A DNA stretch of 64,000 nt from Variovorax paradoxus (GTDB lineage: Bacteria > Pseudomonadota > Gammaproteobacteria > Burkholderiales > Burkholderiaceae_C), in the NCBI RefSeq assembly GCF_902712855.1, contig NZ_LR743507.1, forward strand, positions 3,148,001-3,212,000, in the 5' to 3' direction. Below, piece by piece: positions 1 through 9,392 of this stretch. The notes under the pieces are model-generated. The model searched no databases. It had not been told where the DNA came from and saw nothing but the letters and a program-made list of their open reading frames with translations. Numbering within the stretch: position 1 is the stretch's first letter; every line of letters begins with the position of its first letter. The translations under genes were made by a program, and so were the position numbers.

Positions 1-286
1 GCACGTGCCCCCCGACCAGCTGGCCAGCCAGTTCCCCGCGCGCAGCAAGGTCGGTCCCAGCGACCGGCTCGCCGACCTCATCCGCTCGCACCTGCCAGGC
101 ATTCCGTTGCAGGCGTTGCCGGTGCCTCCGCGACAGATTCCGTTCAATGCGGGCTTCGTCTATTTCCAGATCGACCCCCGAGGCCCTTTGTGGGAACACA
201 TGGCCAGGCACGGGGGCCTCGCGCTGCACGTGGCAGGCGAGTTTCCCGGCCTGCGCCTCGAACTGTGGGGCGTGCGAGAGAAATGA
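1..286 (+). CDS. tssK: T6SS baseplate subunit TssK, 3' end (partial)
   Basis: This is the C-terminal end of TssK (ImpJ/VasE), the baseplate protein that in characterised T6SS links the baseplate to the TssJLM membrane complex. Only about 94 residues remain; the gene runs off the left edge and is read in frame from base 2. The family's C-terminal signature is visible: PGIPLQALPVPPRQIPF, then FVYFQID and HVAGEFPGLRLELWGV just before the stop. It heads the visible part of a same-strand T6SS operon. In many systems tssK is followed directly by tssL; here one unknown gene intervenes. The identification is firm despite truncation, because this terminal segment is among the best conserved in the family. 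Confidence 0.9.
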   Translation, partial: HVPPDQLASQFPARSKVGPSDRLADLIRSHLPGIPLQALPVPPRQIPFNAGFVYFQIDPRGPLWEHMARHGGLALHVAGEFPGLRLELWGVREK

Positions 287-302
287 CTCACCGGAGCAAT
301 CC

Positions 303-959
303 ATGACCACGCCCATCACCAGCCTCCAGAAGGAGTACATCCGCCTGCTCGACAGCAGCACGGCGGCGATGACCATCGCGGGCGCCGACATGGCGCCTGG
401 AGCGTTCGTCGGTGTCTCGTGGCGCAACCTGACCTTCTCGGGTTGCGACTTTGCCGGCGATGGCAACGTCAAGCTCAGTTCGATGAGCGACTGTCATTTC
501 ATCAACTGCCGGTTCCTCGCGCCGAGCCACGATTTCGGCGTGATGGAGCGAGTGAGCTTCAGCCAGTGCCGCTCGCAAGGGCGTTCCATCTTCAGCGGTC
601 GGGACGGCAGCCGTGGCGTGGTGTTCGAGGGCTGCACTTTCTCGGGAGGCAGCTCTGCGCCGGCGGAGTTCGAAGGCATCGGCTGCACGGGAGAGGTCGT
701 GTTCCGGCGTTGCACCGGCCATGGCGACGTGCTCGTGGCCGGCACACGACTGACCATCGAACACTGCCAGTTCGACAACATGACCTTTGTCATCGGACGC
801 CAGCGCAGTCGGGGCGCGCAGCTGGCCGCCACCGTCGTGATCGAGCATTCGCAAGGCACCGGCGTCTGGCGACTGGTTGACGGGCGCATGAAGACCAGCC
901 GTATCGAGAACAGCAGCTTCGAACGAATCGTCAACGACGGTTCCGAGTGCGAGGCCTGA
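303..959 (+). CDS. Beta-helix-like protein of unknown function in the T6SS operon
   Basis: I do not recognise this 218-residue protein. After about 35 residues it shows a loose periodic pattern of short strands, each with a hydrophobic-x-Phe or Val and a Cys (LTFSGCDF, CHFINCRF, VSFSQCR, VVFEGCTF, VVFRRC, LTIEHCQF), about every 20 residues. This looks like a right-handed beta-helix or degenerate pentapeptide-repeat solenoid. There is no signal peptide or membrane segment, so it is probably cytoplasmic. The ATG at 303 is preferred because it lies just after tssK (16-bp gap) with GGAGC upstream; in-frame codons further upstream would overlap tssK. Its position between tssK and tssL suggests a T6SS accessory or regulatory role, but that is inference only. 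Confidence 0.7.
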   Translation: MTTPITSLQKEYIRLLDSSTAAMTIAGADMAPGAFVGVSWRNLTFSGCDFAGDGNVKLSSMSDCHFINCRFLAPSHDFGVMERVSFSQCRSQGRSIFSGRDGSRGVVFEGCTFSGGSSAPAEFEGIGCTGEVVFRRCTGHGDVLVAGTRLTIEHCQFDNMTFVIGRQRSRGAQLAATVVIEHSQGTGVWRLVDGRMKTSRIENSSFERIVNDGSECEA

Positions 960-1009
960 GTACGCGCGCGTTCCCCATTTCCTTCGGCCCATCCATCTTT
1001 TCACGCGCC

Positions 1010-2350
1010 ATGCTCTACAAAGAAGAATTCGACGATACGCTCGAAGGCACAAACCGGCTCGAACCCCACGGCGATCCGCTGGACGGCGCACTCCCAGCCC
1101 ACGGGTTGAGCGAGGATCCGCCGCTGGCCCCGGAAGCAGCGGCTCAGAACCGCCTGCTGGCGGTGACTGCTGCCCAGAACCCATTGCTCGAGGCGGCACA
1201 GCCGCTGTTGCGAGCGTTGGCCGACATGCCCGCAACGCTCGGTGAAGACGGACCCGCAGTGATCCATCGATTGCTGGAGCGCGAGGTGGCGAGTTTTCAG
1301 TCGATCTGCAGCAGCGCGCAGATCAGGCACGAGCATGTCGTGGCTGCGAGCTATTCGCTGTGCACGGCGCTGGATGAAGCGGCCAACAGCACGGAGTGGG
1401 GAGGCGGAAAGGACGGCGAAGCCGGCGTCTGGGCCAGCCAGCAGCTGGCAGCCAAGTTTCACGGCGATACGAAAGGCGGCGACAAGTTCTTCCTGCTTGT
1501 GGGGCGCCTTGCCGCGAGTCCTCAGGAGCATATCGACCTGCTCGAGCTGATGTATCAGATCCTTGGCCTCGGGTTCGAAGGGCGTTTCAGCACCGCGGCC
1601 AACGGGCGACGGCAACTCGAGACGGTCCGCCATCGGCTGTTCACGCTGCTGGGCGTCGCACGTGGCGACGTCCCGCGTGAACTTTCACCGAACTGGAAAG
1701 GGGTCGGTACCGGCAGGTTCCGCCTGCTGCGCAGCGTACCTGTCTGGGTGACCGGCTCGGTGCTTTCGCTGGTGCTGTTCGGTTTTTTTGCTTGGTACAA
1801 GTACCAACTGCTTCTTCTCAGCGCTGAGGTGGAGGGGCGCATCGCAGCCATCGGTCGCATGCGGCCTCCGCCGCCTCCGCCCGCCAGGTCGTTGCGCCTC
1901 AAGGAGCTTCTGGCGCCCGAGATCGCTCGCGGGACCGTCAGCGTGGAAGAAGACGAACGGCGCAGCGCAGTCACCTTCAAGGGCGACGACATGTTCGTGG
2001 CGGGCAGGGCGCGCTTGAACGACAGGATCCTGCCGGTCCTGGCCAAGGTGGCCGATGAAATCAAGCAGGTTCCCGGCGCTGTGCAGGTCACTGGCCATTC
2101 GGACAACCAGCCCATCAGGACCCGCGATTTTCCCGACAACCAAGTATTGAGCGAGAAGCGTGCTGCGGCCGTCGCCGACGTGCTTCGGGGAAGGGGCGTA
2201 GCAGCGGCGCGCATCCGCACCGAAGGCCGGGGCGACGCCGTTCCGCTTGCCGACAACGCAACGGTCAGTGGTCGCGCGAAGAACCGCAGGGTCGACATCG
2301 TCGTTGCCCAGGGCGCGCAGCAGGCGCAACAACCTTCCGCAAGGCGCTGA
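1010..2350 (+). CDS. tssL: T6SS membrane-complex protein TssL (DotU) with C-terminal OmpA domain
   Basis: TssL belongs to the TssJLM trans-envelope complex. The 446-residue product has a cytoplasmic DotU/IcmH domain (about residues 60-230), a single membrane segment at about 243-265 (VPVWVTGSVLSLVLFGFFAW), a proline-rich linker with PPPPPP, and a periplasmic OmpA/MotB peptidoglycan-binding domain with VTGHSDNQPI near residue 360 and KNRRVDIVV at the end. This is the specialised TssL form that binds peptidoglycan itself, so a separate TagL is not needed. The ATG at 1010 is chosen because it begins MLYKEEFDD, 50 bp after the upstream stop; a GTG at 947 would overlap the previous gene. No strong Shine-Dalgarno is visible. 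tssM follows after 19 bp. Confidence 0.93.
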   Translation: MLYKEEFDDTLEGTNRLEPHGDPLDGALPAHGLSEDPPLAPEAAAQNRLLAVTAAQNPLLEAAQPLLRALADMPATLGEDGPAVIHRLLEREVASFQSICSSAQIRHEHVVAASYSLCTALDEAANSTEWGGGKDGEAGVWASQQLAAKFHGDTKGGDKFFLLVGRLAASPQEHIDLLELMYQILGLGFEGRFSTAANGRRQLETVRHRLFTLLGVARGDVPRELSPNWKGVGTGRFRLLRSVPVWVTGSVLSLVLFGFFAWYKYQLLLLSAEVEGRIAAIGRMRPPPPPPARSLRLKELLAPEIARGTVSVEEDERRSAVTFKGDDMFVAGRARLNDRILPVLAKVADEIKQVPGAVQVTGHSDNQPIRTRDFPDNQVLSEKRAAAVADVLRGRGVAAARIRTEGRGDAVPLADNATVSGRAKNRRVDIVVAQGAQQAQQPSARR

Positions 2351-2369
2351 GGCCACCAAGGACGCTTTC

Positions 2370-5300
2370 ATGCAACAACTCAAGAAATTCTTGGCATTCT
2401 TTTTTTCGCGCCAGATGCTGGCCTTTGTCGCCATAGTGACGCTGGCGCTTGCGATCTGGTTCGTCGGCCCCTTGCTGGCCATCGACGGGCTGCGTCCACT
2501 GGCTGAGACGGGGGTGCGAGTCACGTTCATCGTGCTGCTGTTGCTGCTCGGCATGCTCTGGCTGGCCTCGGGGCCGTACAGCCTGGTAGGCGTCGCCGCC
2601 TTGTGCCTTCTGGTATGGCACGCCGGGCCTTTGCTGTCAGTGGGCGCTGCCAAGCCCTTGGCATCGGCTTGGGTCCGCCTGGTCATCGTCAGTGTCGTCC
2701 TGCTGGCATGCGCGCTGTACTGGATCTACAGGCTTTGGCAGGCACTTCGCAACAACGAAGACTTGCTCTCCAGATTTCTGAATATCGGGCGCGGCACTGA
2801 AAATACCGATGCGGCAAGGGAAGAGATCAAGAGCGTGACCGCTGCCGTCAACCGCGCCCTGGCGCAACTCAAGGGTTTGCGCGGTGTCGGCGGGCTGCGC
2901 CGCGTACTGGAAGGAAGGCGCTATCTGTATGAGCTGCCGTGGTACATGATCCTCGGCAGCCCCGGGGTCGGAAAGACCACCGCATTGCTCAACGCCGGGC
3001 TGCAGTTTCCGATGAAGCGCCAAATGGCACGAAGCCCGAAGCGCATGGGGCTTCAGTCGGCAGGCGGCACGCTGAATACCGACTGGTGGTTCACCAACGA
3101 AGCCGTGCTGATCGACACCGCCGGCCGCTACACCACCCAGGAGAGCAGTCCCGTCACTGACGCCGTCGAGTGGCGCAGTTTCCTCGGCCTCTTGCGCAAG
3201 CACCGTACGCGCGCGCCGCTGAACGGTGTGATCGTCGCACTCGACGCGGCCGAGTTGTTGACAATGACGGCCACGCAACGCGCCGAACATGCCGGCATGG
3301 TGCGGGACCGGCTGGCCGAAATGCGCGAGGAACTGGGGATCCGCTTCCCCGTGTACGTCGTTGTCACCAAGGTGGATCTGCTGCGCGGCTTCAGCGAATA
3401 CTTCCAATCGCTGACCAGCGAGGGACGCAGTCAGGCCTGGGGTTTCACGCTGCCGTTCCATGGCATGAAGAATTCGCACGGGGCGGGTCAAGGACGCGAT
3501 GCCCTGCGGTCGCAGGTTGCGGCAGAGCTGACACTGCTCCAGCAGCGGCTCGCTGCCGGCCTGCGCACACGCCTGAATGAAGAGTTCGACGTCGAGCGCC
3601 GCAAGCGGCTTTTCGCGCTGCCTCAGGAGCTCGGTGGCTTGACCATGCCGCTGATCCCGGTGCTCGACGACATCTTCCTGTCATCACGCTTCGATCGGAC
3701 GCAGTTGCATGACACGCTGCGCGGCGTGTACTTCACGAGCGGCGAGCAGTCCGACGAGGATGTACCTGCAGACCCGGACACCGTGCTCCAGCGGCTGCGG
3801 CGCAGTGTTGGCATGCTGCCGCGCCGGACAGAAAGGTCGGCCCCTGCGCGCGGAAAGCAGGGCTTCTTTCTGCAGGACGTGTTGACGAAGGTGATCTTTC
3901 CCGAAGCTCACCTGGTGCGTCCGAACCTGCGCTGGGAGCTTCGCTTCCGCGTTCTTCGGCTCGCAGGGCATGCACTGTCCGTCGTGGTCTTTCTATGGCT
4001 GGCCGGCGCGCTGGCGATGAGCTTCGGCAACAACCGCGAATACCTCGGCAGCGTCGGCCTGCGTTCGGAGGCACTGACGGGCCAGGTCCGTGCGCTGTTC
4101 GCCGACTTCAAGCCGACAGGTGTTCCCGATGTACTGAATGGGGCGCGCGAACTGCCGGCCTACAGCGGCCTCGACCTCTACGCCCCTTCGGGCGCGTTCC
4201 TGTATGGCTTGTACACGCCGCCGCCGATTCTCGCCGCGACCGTGGAGACCTACGCCCGGCTGCAGGATCACATGCTGCTGCCAACGATCCTGCAGCGCAT
4301 GGAGGCTGCGTTGGCGCAAAGCGTGAAGGACGGCGATGCCAAAGGCGCCTACGAGACGCTGCGTGTCTACAAGTTGCTTCACGATCGGGAGCGCTTCATG
4401 AAGGGCGGAGCGCGCGACGTGCGCAACTGGGTCCTCAAGGACTGGGAAAACGCAGACAGCGCAGCCGTCTTCGGTGGTCGGGCCTCGATGATCGACCACG
4501 TGACGGCGCTGTTCTCGGGCGAGCGGCTGGTGCAGTCGAATTCCTTGCCCAATGAGGCCCTGGTGCGTTCGGCGCAGGACTTCCTGAACGGCAACACAGC
4601 GACGCAGCGTGTCTACGAAAGGGCCAAGGCGGCGATGCTTGCCGAGGCACCCCAGGAATTCACGCTGGTCCGGGCGGTGGGGCCGCAGGCCGGCACGGTG
4701 TTCTCCAGGGCTGGTGGCCTGCCGCTCGAAAAGGGCGTGCACGGGCTGTTCACCTATGACGGGTACCACGAAGTCTTCAACAAGCGCCTGCCCGAGTTCG
4801 TGGGAAGAGCGCTGGACGACGATGCCTGGGTGATGGGGCGCGGTGCAGCAGCAGCGGGTTCGGCCCGGGGCGATGCCGCATCGCCGACGTGGGTGGACGA
4901 GGCAGCCCGAAAGTTGCAGAACGACCCTCTGCTCGAAGACATTCGCCGGCAGTACCTTGCCGAGTACGCGGGACACTGGGAGACCTTTCTCGACTCGGTC
5001 CGCACGGTCAGCGGCAGCGACACCACCGGCACCAGCCTGGGTTTCGATCTGAGCGTGCTGCGGCAGTTCGCTGCGCCGGATTCGCCGCTCGCGCGGCTGG
5101 CACGCGCAGCGGCAAGGGAGACCACGTTGTCGCGGCCGTTGACCGTTCGCGCTCAGGACGATAAAGGTCTTCTCGACAAGGCGACGGACGCGCTGGACAA
5201 GCAGACCAGCGCTTTGGGGCGAAGCCTGGGCATCCGGGCCGAAGAGCGACTGGAGAAGCAAATCGTCGACCACCGCTTTGCAGCCTTGCGCGAGGTCGTG

Positions 5301-6392
5301 ACCGGACAGCCGGACATCGGCACCGGTGGCACCATCGCAAACGCCCGGCCGGGCCTCGAACTGATCTCCGGGCTGATCAACGAGTACTACACCCTGTTGG
5401 TCGTTGCCGATACGGCGCTCGCGGCAGGAAGCCTGCCACCCGGTGGAACCGAAGTCGGCGCGCGGATGAAGCTGGAGGCTGGCAAGCTGCCGGCGCCTTT
5501 TCGCGAAGTGCTGACCGCACTCGCAGTCAGCGGCAACGACAAGGTCGTGCAGGGGTCTGCGGGAATCCTGCGCAGCCAGGCGCAGTTGCAGCTCGACCGC
5601 ATCATGGGCCTCATGGCAATGCAGGTCGGCGAGCCTTGCAAGCGCGGCGTGGAGGGCCGCTATCCGTTGGCGGAGGTGGCGCAGGATGCCTCCATCGAGG
5701 ACTTCACGCAGGTGTTCGCTGTCGGCGGTGCCGCAGACGAGTTTTTTACCAAATACCTCGCGTCGTACGTCGACACCAGCGTGCGTCCATGGCGTTACAA
5801 GGATGCGATCGCTGCGAGTGCCATGGCTGGAGCAGAACGTGCCGCACCCCACCCGGCGTCCACATCCGATGCGGCGGGTCCGACGCTGTTGGGCGAGCTT
5901 CTCAAGCTGCTGGCACAAAGCGGCCCGAATCTCGACGCCTTCTACCGCGCACAGCAGATTCGCGACCTTTTCTTTCGCGACGCGGGCGGCAAGAAGTTTG
6001 CATGGAAGATGGAAATGCGGGTGCTGGAGCTCGAACCGGGCATCACGGACCTGGTGCTCGACATTGACGGACAGGGGCAGCGCTACGTCCATGGCCCGGT
6101 TCAGCCATTTCCCGTTTCCTGGCCCGGGTCGCGAGGTGGTGCGACAGCCGAGATCACGGCGAATCCGCGCATTTCCAGTACGACGTCGACCATCCTGGCA
6201 AACGGGCCCTGGGCGCTGTTCCGGCTGATCGAGAAGGGGCGCATCGTGAATACTGCGACACCGGGCCGGCTCAGCGTCGAATATGCCTTCGACGGTCGCA
6301 AAGCTCTCATCGACATCAGTTCCGGCAGCCAACCCAACCCGCTGAGCAGCGATGTACTCAAGGGCTTTCGTTGTCCTGGCAGGGCAGCATGA
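2370..6392 (+). CDS. tssM: T6SS membrane-complex protein TssM (IcmF/VasK)
   Basis: TssM forms the periplasm-spanning core of the T6SS membrane complex with TssL and TssJ. The product is 1340 residues, a normal length. Hydrophobic segments lie in the first about 110 residues and at about 533-552 (SVVVFLWLAGALAMSF). Between them is a cytoplasmic GTPase-like domain with an intact Walker A GSPGVGKT (about residue 196), VLIDTAGRY (about 245) and VTKVDLL (about 331). The intact P-loop suggests a nucleotide-binding TssM; some family members have lost it. The rest is the large periplasmic IcmF-related and TssM C-terminal region. The ATG at 2370 (MQQLKKFLAF) is the first start leaving an N-terminal membrane anchor. 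The stop overlaps the tagF start, so the two are translationally coupled. Confidence 0.95.
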   Translation: MQQLKKFLAFFFSRQMLAFVAIVTLALAIWFVGPLLAIDGLRPLAETGVRVTFIVLLLLLGMLWLASGPYSLVGVAALCLLVWHAGPLLSVGAAKPLASAWVRLVIVSVVLLACALYWIYRLWQALRNNEDLLSRFLNIGRGTENTDAAREEIKSVTAAVNRALAQLKGLRGVGGLRRVLEGRRYLYELPWYMILGSPGVGKTTALLNAGLQFPMKRQMARSPKRMGLQSAGGTLNTDWWFTNEAVLIDTAGRYTTQESSPVTDAVEWRSFLGLLRKHRTRAPLNGVIVALDAAELLTMTATQRAEHAGMVRDRLAEMREELGIRFPVYVVVTKVDLLRGFSEYFQSLTSEGRSQAWGFTLPFHGMKNSHGAGQGRDALRSQVAAELTLLQQRLAAGLRTRLNEEFDVERRKRLFALPQELGGLTMPLIPVLDDIFLSSRFDRTQLHDTLRGVYFTSGEQSDEDVPADPDTVLQRLRRSVGMLPRRTERSAPARGKQGFFLQDVLTKVIFPEAHLVRPNLRWELRFRVLRLAGHALSVVVFLWLAGALAMSFGNNREYLGSVGLRSEALTGQVRALFADFKPTGVPDVLNGARELPAYSGLDLYAPSGAFLYGLYTPPPILAATVETYARLQDHMLLPTILQRMEAALAQSVKDGDAKGAYETLRVYKLLHDRERFMKGGARDVRNWVLKDWENADSAAVFGGRASMIDHVTALFSGERLVQSNSLPNEALVRSAQDFLNGNTATQRVYERAKAAMLAEAPQEFTLVRAVGPQAGTVFSRAGGLPLEKGVHGLFTYDGYHEVFNKRLPEFVGRALDDDAWVMGRGAAAAGSARGDAASPTWVDEAARKLQNDPLLEDIRRQYLAEYAGHWETFLDSVRTVSGSDTTGTSLGFDLSVLRQFAAPDSPLARLARAAARETTLSRPLTVRAQDDKGLLDKATDALDKQTSALGRSLGIRAEERLEKQIVDHRFAALREVVTGQPDIGTGGTIANARPGLELISGLINEYYTLLVVADTALAAGSLPPGGTEVGARMKLEAGKLPAPFREVLTALAVSGNDKVVQGSAGILRSQAQLQLDRIMGLMAMQVGEPCKRGVEGRYPLAEVAQDASIEDFTQVFAVGGAADEFFTKYLASYVDTSVRPWRYKDAIAASAMAGAERAAPHPASTSDAAGPTLLGELLKLLAQSGPNLDAFYRAQQIRDLFFRDAGGKKFAWKMEMRVLELEPGITDLVLDIDGQGQRYVHGPVQPFPVSWPGSRGGATAEITANPRISSTTSTILANGPWALFRLIEKGRIVNTATPGRLSVEYAFDGRKALIDISSGSQPNPLSSDVLKGFRCPGRAA

Positions 6393-7126
6393 GCATCTGG
6401 AGCCGCTCGATCGGCCGATGGCATATCACGCCGCCTGCCATCTGGGGAAAGCTGCCGGCGCATGCCGACTTCGTGCGTAGCGCCGTGCGCCATGGCGAAG
6501 TGGATGCATGGGTGAGCTGGCTCGATGAGCAGAGCCGTGGATCGCGCATGGATGTGAGGGTGCGGACTGCCGCGTTCCCGGTTGCATTCGTGCTGCCGCC
6601 CGGGACACTCGCGTTTGCGCCGCGTCGCTTCGTGCTGGGTGTGATCGCACCGTCGGTCGACAGGGTGGGGCGCCATCATCCGCTTCTGGTGTACCAGAAG
6701 GCCCGACCGCGTTGGGCGCGAAGTCATTTCGAGGCGCAGCTGCGGCAGCCTTGCGACTGGCAGTTCTGGATGGCTCGCGCGCTGGTGCATCACATCGATG
6801 GGCCTGGTCCTGCGAATCTCTCGGCGTTGCAAGGTACGTTGAATGCGCTATGGCGCGCGCAGACCACGTCACCCGGTGCCTGTGACGCCGATGGCCGGGC
6901 CGCGGTGACGCGCCAGGCGATCGGGCTGATCGATCGGTGGACCGGTCCACTGCCCGACAGGGATCTTCGGGCGGGGCTTCATGGCGTTCGGTATCTGCCA
7001 TGGGCCGATTGGCCGGCCCGGCTGGAGGGCGTGCAAGCCGAAAGTGCATTCTGGCAGCAGGATTTGCAGGGGCGCTTCGTGGGCGCGGCCAGCCGGTTGC
7101 AACGACTGTGGGGAGACCTTCCATGA
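6389..7126 (+). CDS. tagF: T6SS-associated protein TagF (ImpM family)
   Basis: TagF-family proteins (ImpM, DUF2094) are small cytoplasmic accessory factors; in Pseudomonas aeruginosa TagF is a post-translational repressor of the H1-T6SS. The 245-residue product opens with the family-typical GKLPAHADFVR (residues 20-30), followed by the WVSWLDEQS region and the VLPPGTLAFAPRRFVLGVI strand. The ATG overlaps the tssM stop (ATGA) and follows GGCAGGGCAGC, a usable ribosome site. Its own stop overlaps the start of the next gene in the same way. No tagQRST-PppA-PpkA threonine-phosphorylation genes are visible here, so how TagF would be controlled is unknown, although an FHA-type protein follows immediately. 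Confidence 0.88.
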   Translation: MSIWSRSIGRWHITPPAIWGKLPAHADFVRSAVRHGEVDAWVSWLDEQSRGSRMDVRVRTAAFPVAFVLPPGTLAFAPRRFVLGVIAPSVDRVGRHHPLLVYQKARPRWARSHFEAQLRQPCDWQFWMARALVHHIDGPGPANLSALQGTLNALWRAQTTSPGACDADGRAAVTRQAIGLIDRWTGPLPDRDLRAGLHGVRYLPWADWPARLEGVQAESAFWQQDLQGRFVGAASRLQRLWGDLP

Positions 7127-8208
7127 GTGAAGCAAGTGCTCGGCAACCATCCGAGGAACAGGGCGAAAGCGCTTCGCTGTGCCTGCGACTGACCCACAAC
7201 CACGGCGAAGCCCGCCGCGTCACATTGCAAATCCCGGCGTCCGGCACCGGCATGGCCGACGCCCTTGAGCTGAGCGGCGAACGACATGGCGGCGCCCATT
7301 GGCGTCTCGCCAACATGTGCCGCATTGCGTGGCGTGCAGATCGCGGGCATTGGCAACTGCTCAACGGCAGCTATACGTTGACGTGCGTTCTCAACGGTGA
7401 GCGCGTGTCCGGCGGATGTTCGGTTCGCATTGCAGAGGGAGACTGCTTGGAGCTGGGGCTCTTGCGCTTCGTGGTGGAGCAGAGCGACGGCGAAGCGGCA
7501 GGCATCGAGTCCATACCCAGGGCGTTCCATCGCAGCAGCCCTGTCGAGCAGGATGAACTCTCGTCGTTCGACCTGCGTGACCTGGCCGGAGATGCGGACG
7601 GGGGCTCGGTTGCCGCCGCAGGTCTCGACGGCTCGTTTGCCGCTCCTTTCGGCATGTTTAGCTTGACCGGCGACAGGCCAGCGAGTTCGACGCCGGACGT
7701 GCTGTCGGCCTTGCTCTGCGACCCTGCGCGGTCCTTGGAGCAGCCCCAGTCCGGCGTTATTGCTCCACCCGCTTCCCCCCGCGCGGATGGCCCACGGACC
7801 TTGCTGGAAGAACTTCACGACGAGTTCGTGCGTGTGGTTCGCGACCCCGGCGAACTCGCGGGCCGCGCCGACTGGGAAGGCCTGCTGACCACGGAACTCG
7901 AGCCCGCACCTTCGCTGGACGATCTTCGGAAGCAGGCCGAGCCCTATGCGTTGCTGCGCGACGTTTTGTTGCCGCGAAAAGGCATCGACCGGTTGATCGA
8001 GGAATTCGAGCCGTTGGCGCCCTCCGGCCTGCTGGACACCGTCCAGCCTGACGACGTGCTGGGCCTGTTCGCTCCGGAACTGGCGCGCGACGCGAAGAAG
8101 GCACTGCCGGACCTCACGCGGCGGGAGCACCACGCGGTGTCGCCGGACAGCCATCTGCGCATCGGTGCAGCGCGTGCCGAACTCCGCAATGAGAGCGAGC
8201 CGGGTTGA
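7123..8208 (+). CDS. TagK-like, FHA-type T6SS accessory protein
   Basis: This 361-residue protein has two recognisable parts. Residues about 15-125 look like a divergent forkhead-associated (FHA) beta-sandwich (LRLTHNHGE near the start; VRIAEGDCLELGLLRFVV near the end). Residues about 220-350 resemble the TagK-type domain of burkholderial T6SS clusters, ending in LFAPELARDAKKALPDLTRR and HHAVSPDSHLRIG. A low-complexity linker joins them. FHA proteins bind phosphothreonine, but the canonical GRS and SxxH residues are not evident, so phosphopeptide binding is unproven. The start overlaps the tagF stop (ATGA) and follows GGGGAGAC. I assign the TagK family from memory of its C-terminal pattern; the alternative is a TagH/Fha relative. 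Confidence 0.7.
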   Translation: MSEASARQPSEEQGESASLCLRLTHNHGEARRVTLQIPASGTGMADALELSGERHGGAHWRLANMCRIAWRADRGHWQLLNGSYTLTCVLNGERVSGGCSVRIAEGDCLELGLLRFVVEQSDGEAAGIESIPRAFHRSSPVEQDELSSFDLRDLAGDADGGSVAAAGLDGSFAAPFGMFSLTGDRPASSTPDVLSALLCDPARSLEQPQSGVIAPPASPRADGPRTLLEELHDEFVRVVRDPGELAGRADWEGLLTTELEPAPSLDDLRKQAEPYALLRDVLLPRKGIDRLIEEFEPLAPSGLLDTVQPDDVLGLFAPELARDAKKALPDLTRREHHAVSPDSHLRIGAARAELRNESEPG

Positions 8209-8219
8209 AGCAAGACGCA

Positions 8220-9392
8220 ATGCCAACTCTTCGGCCGATGCTTGCACAGCTGCGCCGGACGCCATGGAAGTTCGGCTTTCTCGCGTTGCTGCGCCGGCTG
8301 GATGCGCGCGATGTCGAGTCGCCAGCCATCGGATGCGCAAGCCGTCCCCAGCAAGAGCCTTTCAGGCTGGGCCAGACGGCAGCGTTGACCTTCGCACCAC
8401 GCGAGATCGCGGAAGCCGTGCTGCCGGACGAAGAGGGTGAGCAAGACCTCCATACGCCTGGCGATCCGCGGCGCCGCCTGGGAAACAACCGCGGGCTCCC
8501 GATGGTCAGGGTTTATGGCCTCGGCATGCTCGGCCCCCACGGTCCCTTGCCGCTGCATTACACCGAGATGGTGCGCGAACGCACCGAGAACCAGAACGAC
8601 ACGACGCTCGCGGACTTTCTGGATCTGTTCCATCACCGCTACCTGACGCACATGTACCGCGCGTGGGCGCAGAGCCAGGCTGCAGCGGGGCTCGACCGCG
8701 CAGGCGACGAGGTCTTCAGCCGCTATGTCGCGCGCCTGACCGGACACGAACCTTCGGAGATTCGCAATTCGGTGCTTCCAGCCCACGCCCGGCTCGCCGC
8801 TTCGACGCACCTGGGCCGCGAGGCCCGCAACCCCGACGGCCTGGCCGCGACGTTGGCGCGCTTCTTCGCCGTGCCGGTGCAGTTGCAGGAGTTCGTTCTG
8901 CACTGGATCCGTATCGACACCGATGACTGGAGCCATCTTGGCCTTGCCAGGGACTCGAGCGTGATGGGCAGGGGGGCGATCGCAGGCGAACTCGTGCCCG
9001 ATCGGCAGAACAAGTTCCGGCTGGTACTCGGACCGCTCAGCCTGGGGCAATACCTGCGATTCACGCCACAGGGGCAGGATCTGCCTCTGCTCGTCGAGTG
9101 GGTGCGCGGCTTCGTGGGGCACGAATTCGTCTGGGAGGTCGAACTGCGCGTGCGCAACGACAGCACGCCTCCCGCGCGCCTGGACGACGCCGAAAGGCTC
9201 GGCTGGTCGACCTGGCTCGGCGGAGCGGAGGGCGCATCGGGCGCCGGTGCTTGCCTGGCCTCCGCCGGCGTCGATACCCCTGGTCACGCATACACGGTCG
9301 GGATGGTCTTCGAACCCGAGCAGTACATCGGCGTTTGCCATGGCAATGCCGTATTCACAACCGACGGCGCATCTCCGTGCGCACCGACATGA
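8220..9392 (+). CDS. tssG: T6SS baseplate subunit TssG
   Basis: TssG (ImpH/VasB) is a wedge component of the T6SS baseplate, binding TssF, TssE and TssK in characterised systems. The 390-residue product has the family layout: an N-terminal RTPWKFGFLALLRRLDAR helix, RVYGLGMLGPHGPLPLHYTE (residues about 97-116), the FHHRYLTHMYRAWAQ segment, and a C-terminal LGPLSLGQYLRFTPQG barrel. I chose the ATG at 8220. A TTG at 8205 that overlaps the upstream stop would add five residues and cannot be excluded, since neither start has a strong ribosome site. tssF, tssE and the sheath genes are not in the window and presumably lie upstream of base 1. Confidence 0.93.
   Translation: MPTLRPMLAQLRRTPWKFGFLALLRRLDARDVESPAIGCASRPQQEPFRLGQTAALTFAPREIAEAVLPDEEGEQDLHTPGDPRRRLGNNRGLPMVRVYGLGMLGPHGPLPLHYTEMVRERTENQNDTTLADFLDLFHHRYLTHMYRAWAQSQAAAGLDRAGDEVFSRYVARLTGHEPSEIRNSVLPAHARLAASTHLGREARNPDGLAATLARFFAVPVQLQEFVLHWIRIDTDDWSHLGLARDSSVMGRGAIAGELVPDRQNKFRLVLGPLSLGQYLRFTPQGQDLPLLVEWVRGFVGHEFVWEVELRVRNDSTPPARLDDAERLGWSTWLGGAEGASGAGACLASAGVDTPGHAYTVGMVFEPEQYIGVCHGNAVFTTDGASPCAPT

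Noticed and set aside
3993..6332. Long open frame antisense to tssM
   Set aside because: A shadow frame of a certain gene with no family motifs or ribosome site.
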